Assembly (NCBI GenBank): GCA_963744005.1
Contig: CAVURU010000003.1
Span: 1,488,001-1,552,000 of the forward strand
DNA: 64,000 nt
Direction of reading: 5' to 3'
Source of the DNA: Palsa-504 sp963744005
Lineage (GTDB): Bacteria; Actinomycetota; Actinomycetes; Streptosporangiales; Streptosporangiaceae
In this document: positions 28,520 through 39,964 of the stretch, piece by piece
Layout of the letters: each line of letters opens with the position of its first letter
Position numbering within the stretch: position 1 is the first letter of the stretch
Translations under genes and position numbers: made by a program
The notes under the pieces: generated by a model
Databases searched by the model: none
What the model was told of the DNA's origin: nothing
The model's input: only the letters and a program-made list of their open reading frames with translations

Positions 28520-28826
28520 CGAACTCTTGCTCAAGAGCAGAGCGCTGATTGGTGCCGAGCCCGCGCACGCGACGCGATTCGGCAATGCCGAGCCTTTCCA
28601 TGATCTGCTTGGCCCGCACCTTGCCCACACCGGGCAGGGACTCTAGCAGCGCGGAGACCTTCATCTTGCCAATCACGTCATCCTGGCCACCGTCCTTGAT
28701 GACTTCGGACAAGGTCGTCGCTCCGCGCTTGAGGCGATTCTTCACCTCGGCGCGTTCTTTCCGCGCGCGAGCCGCCTTCTCTAGGGCCGCGGCGCGCTCT
28801 TCAGGAGTGAGGGGAGGAAGAGCCAC
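28506..28826 (-). CDS. mihF: integration host factor, actinobacterial type (mIHF/sIHF)
   Basis: 106-residue nucleoid-associated DNA-bending protein, unrelated to E. coli IHF. The helix-two-turn-helix region SALLESLPGVGKVRAKQIME, RLGIAESRRVRGLG is diagnostic; the N-terminal helix is RAAALEKAARARKERAEVKN. GTG start with GAGGTGA upstream. Strong conservation and its place ahead of gmk match Mycobacterium and Streptomyces. The AT-rich stretch upstream (28900-28980) probably carries its promoter. Confidence 0.96.
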   Translation of the reverse strand: MALPPLTPEERAAALEKAARARKERAEVKNRLKRGATTLSEVIKDGGQDDVIGKMKVSALLESLPGVGKVRAKQIMERLGIAESRRVRGLGTNQRSALEQEFGADI

Positions 28827-28836
28827 TTGGGGGTCA

Positions 28837-29537
28837 CCTCGGGTTTCGTTGGAAAAAGGTTTGTCGGGAGGGGAAACTAGCCAATCACGTGCCGTTTCGG
28901 CAACGCAAACCTGGGTTTACGTCATCACAAATTGAAATATATTACGAATAGTAACCGATTCATTACTAAGAGTTAGCACTGGTCGGCCCCAGGCTGCGAC
29001 CTAAGGGGCGTCCGCGGCGATACCCCGTGCTCAGGTGCAAGACACCAGCGTATGCCATCAATCGCCGGCTCGCTGACCAGCCTCCCAGCGAGCCGCCATT
29101 TCTGGGCAAAAATTTGTACAAGTCGCGATCGCACCGACATCCGAGAGCATGCCACAGGCGCGCTTGATGGGATGCTCGGCATGGCGCTAGTTGTGGCCTT
29201 CCTGATGCGGAACCGGAATATCCGGATCTACCGGATCCGGCGAGCCGTCCGGTTATTGCGTTTGCCTCTCCGGGGTTGCGCGACGCGCCATGCCGGGAGC
29301 CGGCTCCTATCCCAGATTGGCGATGGCCGGACCAGCCGGCGGCGGGACGCGTCCTAGGGGATGGGAGAGACTGGCGGCGTTCGGGTCGGACGGGACTTAC
29401 GGGCGGTATCTTACTCACTCCGTGAGCTTGGCGTCACCCCAGGTCACTTCGCTCGTGCGGGGACACGCCGACCGGCCCCGACGGCCCGGCGGCTGCAGCC
29501 GCCAGGCCCTGGCGCAGCGGTCAGGCGGGCGCGGCGG
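28837..29537. other. intergenic region without a convincing gene
   Basis: About 700 bases between mIHF and pyrF. Open frames here (for example 28966-29418, minus) have no family character. It contains an AT-rich segment (28915-28980), clustered CCGGAT motifs (about 29213-29240), and the perfect 16-base palindrome GGCGGCTGCAGCCGCC at 29488-29503 just past the pyrF stop, which may help end the pyr transcript. Confidence 0.6.
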
Positions 29538-30248
29538 TCAGGCGCGGCGGGCTGCGGTGACCTTGCGGAGGGAGGCGGCGATGGCCGCGGCCGCCGCGCC
29601 CGGGTCGGCGGCCCGGGTGATGGGCCGCCCGATGACCAGCAGGTCCGCGCCGGCCAGCACGGCCTCTTCCGGCGTGGCGATGCGGGCCTGGTCGTTGGCG
29701 TCGGCGCCGGCCGGGCGGACACCGGGGGTGATCAGGGTGACGTCCGGACCGACCTCGGCCCGGACCGCGGAGACCTCCCGCGGGGAGCAGACCAGCCCTT
29801 GCGCGCCCGCCTCCACCGACAGCGCGGCCAGCCGCAGGACCGCGTCGGACACGCTGCCCGTCACGCCGATCTGGCCCAGGTCCCGGGCGCTGAGCGAGGT
29901 CAGCACGGTGACCGCCGCGACCAGCGTGCCGGGCGAGGCCTCCACCGCGGCCCGGACCACGTCGGCGCCGCCCACCGCGTGCACGGTGAGGACATCGGGC
30001 CGCAGCCGGGCCACCGCGCGCGCCGCCCCGGCCACGGTAGCCGGGATGTCATGCAGCTTGAGGTCGAGGAACACCGACACGCGGCTGGCCCCCCGGACCG
30101 TGGCCACCACTTCCGGCCCGTAGCGCAGGTACAGCTCCAGCCCGACCTTGACCGTGCTCACGTGGGGCGTCACGAGCGCCGCCCAGCGAGCTGCCGTCTC
30201 CAGGTCAGGGGCGTCGAGTGCTACGGCCACCGGGGCCGGCTTGGTCAC
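29538..30248 (-). CDS. pyrF: orotidine-5'-phosphate decarboxylase
   Basis: Final step of UMP synthesis. 236 residues with the signature VSVFLDLKLHDIPATV (catalytic D-x-K-x-x-D), KVGLELYLRYG, VTLITPGVRP and LLVIGRPIT. Two adjacent GTG codons are possible; I prefer 30248 because GAGGAG is 5 bases upstream, against 1 base for 30254. Last gene of the pyr operon, 24 bases after pyrD. Confidence 0.95.
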   Translation of the reverse strand: MTKPAPVAVALDAPDLETAARWAALVTPHVSTVKVGLELYLRYGPEVVATVRGASRVSVFLDLKLHDIPATVAGAARAVARLRPDVLTVHAVGGADVVRAAVEASPGTLVAAVTVLTSLSARDLGQIGVTGSVSDAVLRLAALSVEAGAQGLVCSPREVSAVRAEVGPDVTLITPGVRPAGADANDQARIATPEEAVLAGADLLVIGRPITRAADPGAAAAAIAASLRKVTAARRA

Positions 30249-30272
30249 GCCCACTCCTCTCGTCCTTCCTTC

Positions 30273-31223
30273 CTACCGCACGCGCCCGAGGGCCCCGCGC
30301 GGCGCATGGGCCTGGCCGATGACGTCGGCGACGCGATCCGCGCCGACGGCGGTCAGCTCTTCCTCCAGCTCCCGCACCACGCGGGAGCATGCGGACGGGT
30401 CGGTCACGATCGCGGTGCCGACGGCGATCATGGACGCGCCGGCCAGCAGCAGCTCCAGCGCGTCCCGGCCGGTGCGGATCCCGCCGGTGCCGATGATGGG
30501 CACGTCGGGGAACGCCTCGCGCACCTGCCATACGCACCGCACGGCCACGGGCCGCACGGCCGGGCCGGACAGCCCGCCGTAGGCGCCCGCCAGGACCGGG
30601 CGCATGGTGGCCGGGTCGATGGCCATGCCGATCATCACGTTGATCAGGGAGAGCCCGTCCGCGCCGGCCCCGACGCACGCGCCGGCCACGGCCACGATGT
30701 CGGTCACGTCCGGCGACAGCTTGGCGAAGACCGGCATGTCGTAGCGGAGGCTGCCGCGCACCGCGGCCACCACCGTCCCGGCGGTGGCCGGGTCCAGCGC
30801 GAACAGGCGCCCGGCGTCCTCGGCGTTGGGGCAGGACAGGTTGATCTCGACCCCGCACACGCCGGCCGCGTCGGACAGCCGGGCGGCCAGCGCACCGTAC
30901 TCCCGGACAGTCTGGCCCGCGATCGAGACCACCACGCGCGCGCCGTGGGACAACAGCCACGGCAGATCGCGCTGCAGGAAGGCGTCGATGCCCGGGCCCT
31001 GCAGGCCGACCGAGTTGAGCATGCCGCTGGGGGTCTCGGTCAGCCGGGGCGCCGGGTTGCCGGTACGCGGCTCGGTCATGATCGACTTGCTGATGATGGC
31101 CCCGGCCCGGGCCACGTCGATGAACTGGGCCAGCTCACGGCCCGCGCCCGCGCAGCCGGCCGCGGCCAGCACCGGGTTGGGCAGCTCGACCTGGCCGAGC
31201 CGGGCCCGCAGGTCAGCCGGCAT
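30273..31223 (-). CDS. pyrD: dihydroorotate dehydrogenase, class 1B catalytic subunit
   Basis: Oxidises dihydroorotate to orotate using FMN. About 316 residues. NPVLAAAGCAGAGRELAQFI, INLSCPNAEDAGRLFA (with the catalytic Cys region VCGVEINLSCPN), VFAKLSPDVTDI, LSLINVMIGMAID, IIGTGGIRTGRDALELLLAG (phosphate loop). Pairing with pyrK marks it as class 1B, which passes electrons to NAD rather than quinone. ATG at 31223 overlaps the pyrK end by 11 bases; the frame is open into pyrK. Confidence 0.95.
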   Translation of the reverse strand: MPADLRARLGQVELPNPVLAAAGCAGAGRELAQFIDVARAGAIISKSIMTEPRTGNPAPRLTETPSGMLNSVGLQGPGIDAFLQRDLPWLLSHGARVVVSIAGQTVREYGALAARLSDAAGVCGVEINLSCPNAEDAGRLFALDPATAGTVVAAVRGSLRYDMPVFAKLSPDVTDIVAVAGACVGAGADGLSLINVMIGMAIDPATMRPVLAGAYGGLSGPAVRPVAVRCVWQVREAFPDVPIIGTGGIRTGRDALELLLAGASMIAVGTAIVTDPSACSRVVRELEEELTAVGADRVADVIGQAHAPRGALGRVR

Positions 31224-32140
31224 GGTACTGCGGTCCCGGGGAGACGGCCCCGTCGCCGGGCGGCAGCTCGTCGGAGCCCCGGTCGCCGCGCCGCCAGCCG
31301 GGCGCGCCGAGGGCATCGAACGGGATGGTGCCCACGTCGTCCCACCGGACCAGGTCGGCGCGGAAGACCGGGCCGTCCACGCAGGCCCGGACGATCCGGG
31401 TGATGCCGTCGGTCCCGGTCACGGGCAGCACGCAGCCCATGCAGACGCCGATCCCGCAGGCCATGGGCACGTCCACCGAGGCCTGCACGGGGATGGAGTA
31501 CTGAGCGGCCATCGCGGTCACGTCCCGCAGCACCGGGATCGGCGCGCACGCGTAGATCACCTCGGTGCGGGCCTCCCGGATGACCTGCTCGAGCATGGCG
31601 GTGACCGGGCCGCGGGCGCCGAGCGAGCCGTCGGCGGTGGCTACCGTGGCGCTGCGCCCGGAGCGGCGGGCGGTGAGCGCGCCGAAGACCCGGTCGGCGC
31701 TGGCCCCGCCGAGCAGGTAGTCGACCGTGCTGCCGCGGTCGGACAGCCGGGCGGCCAGCGCGAACAGCGGCGCGCTGCCGTAGCCCACGCCGATCAGCAG
31801 GCACCGGGACGAGCTCTTCGGCACCGGGAACGGGCGGCCGAGGGGGCCGGTCACGTCCAGCGGGTCCCGGGCCCGCAGCCCGGCCAGCCACTGGGTGCCG
31901 GGGCCCACCGCCTCGAAGACGATTTCCATCGTCCCGCCGTGGTCGGGCCGGATGTCGTGCACGGCGAAGGCGCGCCGTCCCACCATCGAGGTCTGCGGGC
32001 CGCCCACGGCCACGGTGATGAACTGGCCGGGCCGGAACCGGGCGGCGATGGCCGGGGCGACCAGGGTCAGCGCGTGATAGGCGTCGACCCGCCGTGCGGT
32101 CAGGACGGTCGCCCGGACCTGGACCGGGCAGGCGGCGGCC

Positions 32141-32148
<8 letters not shown>
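31213..32148 (-). CDS. pyrK: dihydroorotate dehydrogenase electron-transfer subunit
   Basis: 311 residues. It has an FAD-binding barrel (RFRPGQFITVAVGG, RRAFAVHDI), an NAD-binding part (PLGRPFPVPKSSSRCLLIGV) and the C-terminal [2Fe-2S] cysteine cluster ACGIGVCMGCVLP with VRACVDGPVF. It carries electrons from PyrD to NAD. GTG start overlaps the carB stop by 8 bases. The final 45 residues (ALGAPGWRRGDRGSDELPPG onward) form an unusual Gly/Pro tail. Confidence 0.94.
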
Positions 32149-35464
<3,316 letters not shown>

Positions 35465-35467
35465 GGT

Positions 35468-36724
35468 CTATCCCCTCGCCTGGTCGAGCCTTGCCGTCTC
35501 AAGCAGGGCGCAGAAATGGTCGAAATGATCCGCGGCGTCGTGCGGGCCGGGCGCGGCCTCCGGGTGGTACTGCACGCTGAACACCGGGCGCTGCAGCAGG
35601 CGCAGGCCCTCGACCACGCCGTCGTTCAGGTTGACGTGGCTGACCTGGGCCGGGCCGTACGGGGTGTCGAACGGCACGAGGGCCTCGGGGGGCAGGTGCG
35701 ACCAGACCGCGGCGCCGGTCGTTTCCGCGGAAACGCCCGCGCCGGCGGTGTCGGCGGCCCCGGCGGCGTCGACGGCCCCGGCGGCGTCGTCGTGCCCGGC
35801 GTGGCCCGGGAGGGCGGCGGCGAAGCCGTGGTTGTGGCTGGTGATGTAGACCCGGCCGGTGGCCAGGTCGATGACCGGCTGGTTCACCCCGCGGTGGCCG
35901 TAGCGCAGCTTGTAGGTGCGCAGGCCGAGGGCCTGGGCCAGGATCTGGCTGCCGAAGCAGATGCCGAAGACGGGCAGCCCGGCGTCCAGCACCCCGCGCA
36001 TGGCGTCCACCGCGTACCCGGCCGCGGCCGGGTCGCCGGGGCCGTTGGAGAAGAACACGCCGTCCGGGCCGGCGGCCAGGATGTCCGCCGCGCTGGCCGT
36101 GGCGGGGACCACCACGACCTCGCAGCCGCGGGCCGCGAGGTTACGCGGCGTGGAGGCCTTGATGCCCAGGTCCACGGCGACGACCCGGTACCGGACGGGA
36201 CCGTCCGGGCGGACAGTGTAAGGCTCGGCCGTGCTGACCACCCGGGCCAGGTCGGCGCCGGCCATCTGCGGGCTGGCCAGCACCCGTTCCAGTAGGCGCT
36301 CGGGACTGCTCTCCACGGTGCTGATGGCGGCCCGCATGGCGCCCCGGTCGCGGACCCGCCGGGTCAGCACCCGGGTGCCGCGGACCGCGATGCCGGTGAT
36401 GCCCTGGTCCTTGAGGTAGCTGTCCAGGTCCTGCTGAGCGCGCCAGCTGGAGGCGATCCGGGCCGGCTCGCGCACCACGTACCCGCTGACCCAGACCCGG
36501 GCGGACTCGGGATCGGTGTCATTGACCCCGGTGTTGCCGATGTGCGGGGCGGTCATGGCGACGATCTGCCGGCAGTAGGAGGGATCGGTCAGCGTCTCCT
36601 GGTAGCCGGTCATGCCGGTGTTGAAGACCATCTCGCCGAAGGTCTCGCCGTCCGCCCCGAACGCGGTGCCGTGCAGGGTGGTGCCGTCCTCCAGGACGAG
36701 CAGGGCGCTTTTCATCGTGGTCAT
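35468..36724 (-). CDS. carA: carbamoyl phosphate synthase small subunit, with low-complexity insertion
   Basis: Glutaminase subunit feeding ammonia to CarB. 418 residues, longer than the usual 370-385. VLEDGTTLHGTAFGADGETF, GEMVFNTGMTGYQETLTDPS, and the class I triad: Cys in VFGICFGSQILAQALGL, His and Glu in VQYHPEAAPGPHD. TSHNHGFAA is the conserved loop. Directly after it an Ala/Gly/Asp/Thr-rich insert of about 40 residues interrupts the sequence before VPFDTPYGPAQVSHVNLNDG. It follows pyrC with one base between. Confidence 0.96.
   Translation of the reverse strand: MTTMKSALLVLEDGTTLHGTAFGADGETFGEMVFNTGMTGYQETLTDPSYCRQIVAMTAPHIGNTGVNDTDPESARVWVSGYVVREPARIASSWRAQQDLDSYLKDQGITGIAVRGTRVLTRRVRDRGAMRAAISTVESSPERLLERVLASPQMAGADLARVVSTAEPYTVRPDGPVRYRVVAVDLGIKASTPRNLAARGCEVVVVPATASAADILAAGPDGVFFSNGPGDPAAAGYAVDAMRGVLDAGLPVFGICFGSQILAQALGLRTYKLRYGHRGVNQPVIDLATGRVYITSHNHGFAAALPGHAGHDDAAGAVDAAGAADTAGAGVSAETTGAAVWSHLPPEALVPFDTPYGPAQVSHVNLNDGVVEGLRLLQRPVFSVQYHPEAAPGPHDAADHFDHFCALLETARLDQARG
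35745..35798 (-). repeat. three in-frame 18-bp repeats in carA
   Basis: Three 18-base units (starts 35745, 35763, 35781; plus-strand form GCGGCGTCGACGGCCCCG) encode the Ala/Gly-rich insertion in the glutaminase domain of CarA. Confidence 0.85.
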
Positions 36725-36725
36725 C

Positions 36726-38030
36726 TCAGGCGAGCTTTCCGTCGAGAACGGTGGGGACGCCGCGCAGGAAGGTCGCGACCACCCGGCCGGGCAGCGGCAT
36801 CCCGGCGAACGGGGTGTTGCGGCTCTTGGACGCGCCGGCCGCGGTGACCGGCTCGGGCGCCGCGCCCGGGTCGTACAGGGTGAGGTGGGCGGGCGAGCCG
36901 ACGGCGAGCGGCGCGCCGTGACCGGCCAGCCGGCCGATCCGGGCCGGGCGGGCCGACATCCGGTCCGCGACGCCGGCCCAGTCCAGCAGCCCGGTGTCCA
37001 CCATGGCGTGCTGCACCACGCGCAGCGCGGTCTCCAGCCCGGTCATGCCGAACGCCGCTTCGGACCACTCGGTCTCCTTGGCCTCGACCGGGTGCGGGGC
37101 GTGATCGGTGGCCACGCAGTCGATGGTGCCGTCGGCCAGCGCGCGCCGCAGCTCGGCCACGTCGGCCGCGGTGCGCAGCGGCGGGTTGACCTTGAACACC
37201 GGGTCATAGCCGGACGCCAGCTCGTCGGTCAGCAGCAGGTGATGCGGGGTGACCTCGGCGGTGACCGGCCAGCCCTTGGACTTGGCCCACCGGATGATCT
37301 CGGCCGAGCCCGCGGTGGAGACGTGGCAGATGTGCAGGGCGGAGCCGACGTGGGCGGCGAGCAGGCAGTCCCGGGCGATGATCCCCTCCTCGGCGACCGC
37401 AGGCCAGCCGGCCAGGCCGAGGCGGCCGGAGACCTCCCCCTCGTTGAGCTGCGCGCCCTCGGTCAGCCGGGGCTCCTGCGCGTGCTGGGCGATCACCCCG
37501 TCGAAGGCCTTGACGTACTCCAGGGCGCGGCGCATCAGCAGCGGGTCGGCCACGCAGTGGCCGTCGTCGGAGAACACCCGGACCCGCGCGGCCGAGTCAG
37601 CCATGGTGCCGAGCTCGGCGAGCCTGGTCCCGGCCAGCCCCGCGGTGACCGCGCCGACGGGCTGCACGTCGCAGTGCCCGGCCGCGCGGCCGAGCCGCCA
37701 GACCTGCTCCACCACCCCGGCGGTGTCGGCTACCGGCTCGGTGTTGGCCATGGCGTGGACGGCGGTGTAGCCGCCCAGCGCCGCGGCCCGGGTCCCGGTC
37801 TCCACCGTCTCGGCGTCCTCGCGGCCCGGCTCGCGCAGGTGGGTGTGCAGGTCGACGAGGCCGGGCAGGGCGACCAGCCCGGAGGCGTCGAGCACCTGAG
37901 CGCCGGCGGCGTCCAGGTCCGTCCCGACGGCGGTGATGGTCCCGCCGGACAGCAGCAGGTCGGCGGGGGCAGACTCGCCCCCGGCGATCGCGGCGCCCCT
38001 GATGAGCCAGGTCGGCTGGGTGTCGGTCAT
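36726..38030 (-). CDS. pyrC: dihydroorotase, class I
   Basis: Zinc enzyme closing carbamoyl aspartate to dihydroorotate. 434 residues. LPGLVDLHTHLREPGREDAE is the HxH metal motif, AMANTEPVAD the substrate-binding region, HICHVSTAGSAEIIRWAK and EVTPHHLLLTDE carry further metal histidines, and DCVATDHAPHPVEAKETEW the catalytic Asp. ATG start; overlaps pyrB by ATGA. Full length. Confidence 0.96.
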   Translation of the reverse strand: MTDTQPTWLIRGAAIAGGESAPADLLLSGGTITAVGTDLDAAGAQVLDASGLVALPGLVDLHTHLREPGREDAETVETGTRAAALGGYTAVHAMANTEPVADTAGVVEQVWRLGRAAGHCDVQPVGAVTAGLAGTRLAELGTMADSAARVRVFSDDGHCVADPLLMRRALEYVKAFDGVIAQHAQEPRLTEGAQLNEGEVSGRLGLAGWPAVAEEGIIARDCLLAAHVGSALHICHVSTAGSAEIIRWAKSKGWPVTAEVTPHHLLLTDELASGYDPVFKVNPPLRTAADVAELRRALADGTIDCVATDHAPHPVEAKETEWSEAAFGMTGLETALRVVQHAMVDTGLLDWAGVADRMSARPARIGRLAGHGAPLAVGSPAHLTLYDPGAAPEPVTAAGASKSRNTPFAGMPLPGRVVATFLRGVPTVLDGKLA

Positions 38031-38992
38031 TCGGCCACCTCCGGGAACTCAGTGCCGCCGAGCAGCAGGTACAAGACGGCCATCCGGATGGTGACGCCGT
38101 TGGCCACCTGTTCCACGATGGTGGACCGCGCCGAGTCGGCCACCTCGGCGGCGATCTCGACGCCGCGGTTCATCGGCCCGGGGTGCATAACGATGGCGTG
38201 CTCGGGCAGCCGGGCCATCCGCGCGGTGTCCAGCCCGTACCGGCGGCTGTACTCGCGCACGCTCGGGAAGTACGCGGCGGTCATCCGTTCCTGCTGGACC
38301 CGGAGCATCATGACCACGTCGCTCTTGGGCAGCTCGGTGTCCAGGTCGTAGCTGACCGCGCAGGGCCAGGTGTCGACGGCCAGGGGCAGCAAGGTGGGCG
38401 GGGCGGCCAGCGTGACCTCCGCCCCCAGCGCGCTTAGCAGCAGCACGTTGGAACGGGCCACCCGGCTGTGCAGGACGTCGCCGACGATGGTGACCCGGAT
38501 GCCGTCCAGCGCGGTGCCGCGGCCGCCGTCCGGCGCGGCGGTGCCGCTCAGCCGGCGCCGGATGGTGAAGGCGTCGAGGAGGGCCTGGGTCGGGTGCTCG
38601 TGGGTGCCGTCCCCGGCGTTGACCACGCTGCCCCGGACCCAGCCGGCCAGGCGGTGGGCGGCTCCGGAGGCGCCGTGCCGGATGACCACGGCATCGGCGC
38701 CCATGGCCTCCAGCGTCAGCGCGGTGTCCTTGAGGCTCTCGCCCTTGCCCACGCTGGAGCCCTTGGCCGAGAAGTTGATCACGTCGGCGGACAGCCGCTT
38801 GGCCGCGGCCTCGAAGGAGATCCGGGTCCTGGTTGAGTCCTCGTAGAACAAGTTGACGACCGTCCGGCCGCGCAGCGTGGGGAGCTTCTTGATGGGACGG
38901 TCAGCCAGCCCGGCCAGTTCCTCGGCGGTGTCGAGGATGAGCAGCGCGTCCCCGCGGGTGAGGTCGGCGGCCGAGATCAGATCGCGTTTCAT
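38027..38992 (-). CDS. pyrB: aspartate carbamoyltransferase catalytic subunit
   Basis: Joins carbamoyl phosphate to aspartate. 321 residues. NLFYEDSTRTRISFEAAAKR is the carbamoyl-phosphate loop (STRTR), VVIRHGASGAAHRLA and DGTHEHPTQALLDAFTIRR are conserved binding segments, and HPGPMNRGVEI is the C-terminal domain-closure loop. There is no pyrI regulatory subunit, as is normal where PyrC is neighbouring. Start and stop overlap pyrR and pyrC by 4 bases each. Confidence 0.97.
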   Translation of the reverse strand: MKRDLISAADLTRGDALLILDTAEELAGLADRPIKKLPTLRGRTVVNLFYEDSTRTRISFEAAAKRLSADVINFSAKGSSVGKGESLKDTALTLEAMGADAVVIRHGASGAAHRLAGWVRGSVVNAGDGTHEHPTQALLDAFTIRRRLSGTAAPDGGRGTALDGIRVTIVGDVLHSRVARSNVLLLSALGAEVTLAAPPTLLPLAVDTWPCAVSYDLDTELPKSDVVMMLRVQQERMTAAYFPSVREYSRRYGLDTARMARLPEHAIVMHPGPMNRGVEIAAEVADSARSTIVEQVANGVTIRMAVLYLLLGGTEFPEVAE

Positions 38993-39585
38993 CGTCCTTC
39001 CTCCACTCCGTTACCGGAAACCACGGCGTCGCTGATCGTCACGGCGTCATGCGCGTCGATCTCGCTGAGCAGGACGTGGACGACCTCGCGCTGCGAGGTG
39101 GGCAGGTTCTTGCCCACGTAGTCGGCGCGGATCGGGAGCTCACGGTGGCCGCGGTCGACCAGGACGGCCAGCTGCACGGCACGCGGGCGGCCGAGGTCGT
39201 TCAGCGCGTCCAGGGCGGCACGCACGGTCCGGCCGGAGTAGAGCACGTCGTCGACCAGGACGACCGTCTTCCCGTCTACTCCGGAAGGGGGCAGCTCGGT
39301 GCGGCCGAGGGCACGCGCCGGGTGGAGTCTGAGGTCATCCCGGTGCATGGTGATGTCGAGCGATCCGCAGGGGACGTCGACGTTCTCGAACTCTTCGATC
39401 CGGGCGGCCAGGCGGCGGGCCAGCGGGACGCCGCGCGTCGGGATGCCGAGTAGGACGATCTCCTCGCCACCGTGGGTGCGCTCCAGGATCTCGTGCGCGA
39501 TCCTGGTCAGCGCACGTCTGATCTCTTCGGCGTCGAGCACATCAAGGCCATCACGCCCCGCGACCGGTTGACCGGCTGCGCACAT
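38989..39585 (-). CDS. pyrR: PyrR, bifunctional pyr operon regulator / uracil phosphoribosyltransferase
   Basis: 198 residues. It binds the pyr leader RNA when UMP is abundant and has uracil phosphoribosyltransferase activity. The PRPP loop VVLVDDVLYSGRTVRAALDA is exact; IVLLGIPTRGVPLARRLA and LDITMHRDDL are family blocks. ATG start with AAGGAGG 7 bases upstream, and that site lies inside a PyrR-type hairpin. First gene of the pyr operon, overlapping pyrB by 4 bases. Confidence 0.97.
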   Translation of the reverse strand: MCAAGQPVAGRDGLDVLDAEEIRRALTRIAHEILERTHGGEEIVLLGIPTRGVPLARRLAARIEEFENVDVPCGSLDITMHRDDLRLHPARALGRTELPPSGVDGKTVVLVDDVLYSGRTVRAALDALNDLGRPRAVQLAVLVDRGHRELPIRADYVGKNLPTSQREVVHVLLSEIDAHDAVTISDAVVSGNGVEEGR

Positions 39586-39589
39586 GAGC

Positions 39590-39620
39590 GGACCTCCTTC
39601 CCCGCCTCTCAGGACGGTCC
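39590..39620 (-). promoter_or_regulatory. PyrR-binding loop masking the pyrR ribosome-binding site
   Basis: On the message, GGACCGTCCT pairs with AGGAGGTCC (one bulged G) around the loop GAGAGGCGGGGA. The TCCTGAGAGGC part matches the known PyrR-recognised loop (TCCxGxGAGGC). The 3' arm contains the Shine-Dalgarno AAGGAGG, so PyrR-UMP binding would block translation, as described for mycobacterial PyrR. Confidence 0.75.
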
Positions 39621-39642
39621 TTAAAGGATGTCTTCGGCCAAG

Positions 39643-39648
39643 ATCATA
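39643..39648 (-). promoter_or_regulatory. candidate -10 of the pyr operon
   Basis: TATGAT on the reverse strand, predicting a start about 50 bases before pyrR, which leaves room for exactly the PyrR hairpin. No clear -35 is present, consistent with activator dependence. Confidence 0.45.
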
Positions 39649-39696
39649 CGGGGAGTTACCGACTAGTCCGATCGGGGGCCCGCCCTGAAGCCCGAA

Positions 39697-39712
39697 TGTG
39701 ATTTACATCACA
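39697..39712. promoter_or_regulatory. CRP-type palindrome
   Basis: TGTGATTTACATCACA is an exact TGTGA-N6-TCACA inverted repeat, the consensus for CRP-family cAMP receptor proteins (actinobacterial Crp uses the same core). It is centred near -68 of the predicted pyrR start. A second related element, GTGAT-CCCTG-ATCAC, lies at 39777-39791. Confidence 0.7.
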
Positions 39713-39883
39713 CGACCTGAGGGACGTCGCCGGGCGGCAGTGCCCGAACACGCCCCCTCGCCCTGCCCGCAGAGACGTGATCCCTGATCACAAAGGGGTT
39801 CTGGGCGGCCGGCAGAGGGTAGATACTGATCCGGCATGGCAAGCCGGTTACCGCACGAGTTAAGCCAGTTTTTGCCATTCGGC

Positions 39884-39912
39884 TTGACCTGGTCGCGCTC
39901 GCCGCCTACCGT
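39884..39912 (+). promoter_or_regulatory. bldD promoter
   Basis: TTGACC (39884-39889), a 17-base spacer and TACCGT (39907-39912) form a good housekeeping-type promoter, with the start predicted near 39919, about 45 bases before bldD. Confidence 0.6.
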
Positions 39913-39924
39913 CACAGAGCGTAA
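39912..39924 (+). promoter_or_regulatory. BldD box on its own promoter
   Basis: TCACAGAGCGTAA fits the BldD operator TNACNC(A/T)GNGTNA at all but one fixed position, and overlaps the -10/+1 region. This is where BldD represses its own gene in Streptomyces. Confidence 0.6.
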
Positions 39925-39964
39925 CCGTTACCGTAAGCGACGACTGGCCGGGAACCGAGGAACT

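Noticed and set aside
28966..29418. 150-residue frame in the mIHF-pyrF gap
   Set aside because: No ribosome-binding site, no conserved character, Ser/Gly/Arg-rich composition; treated as intergenic.
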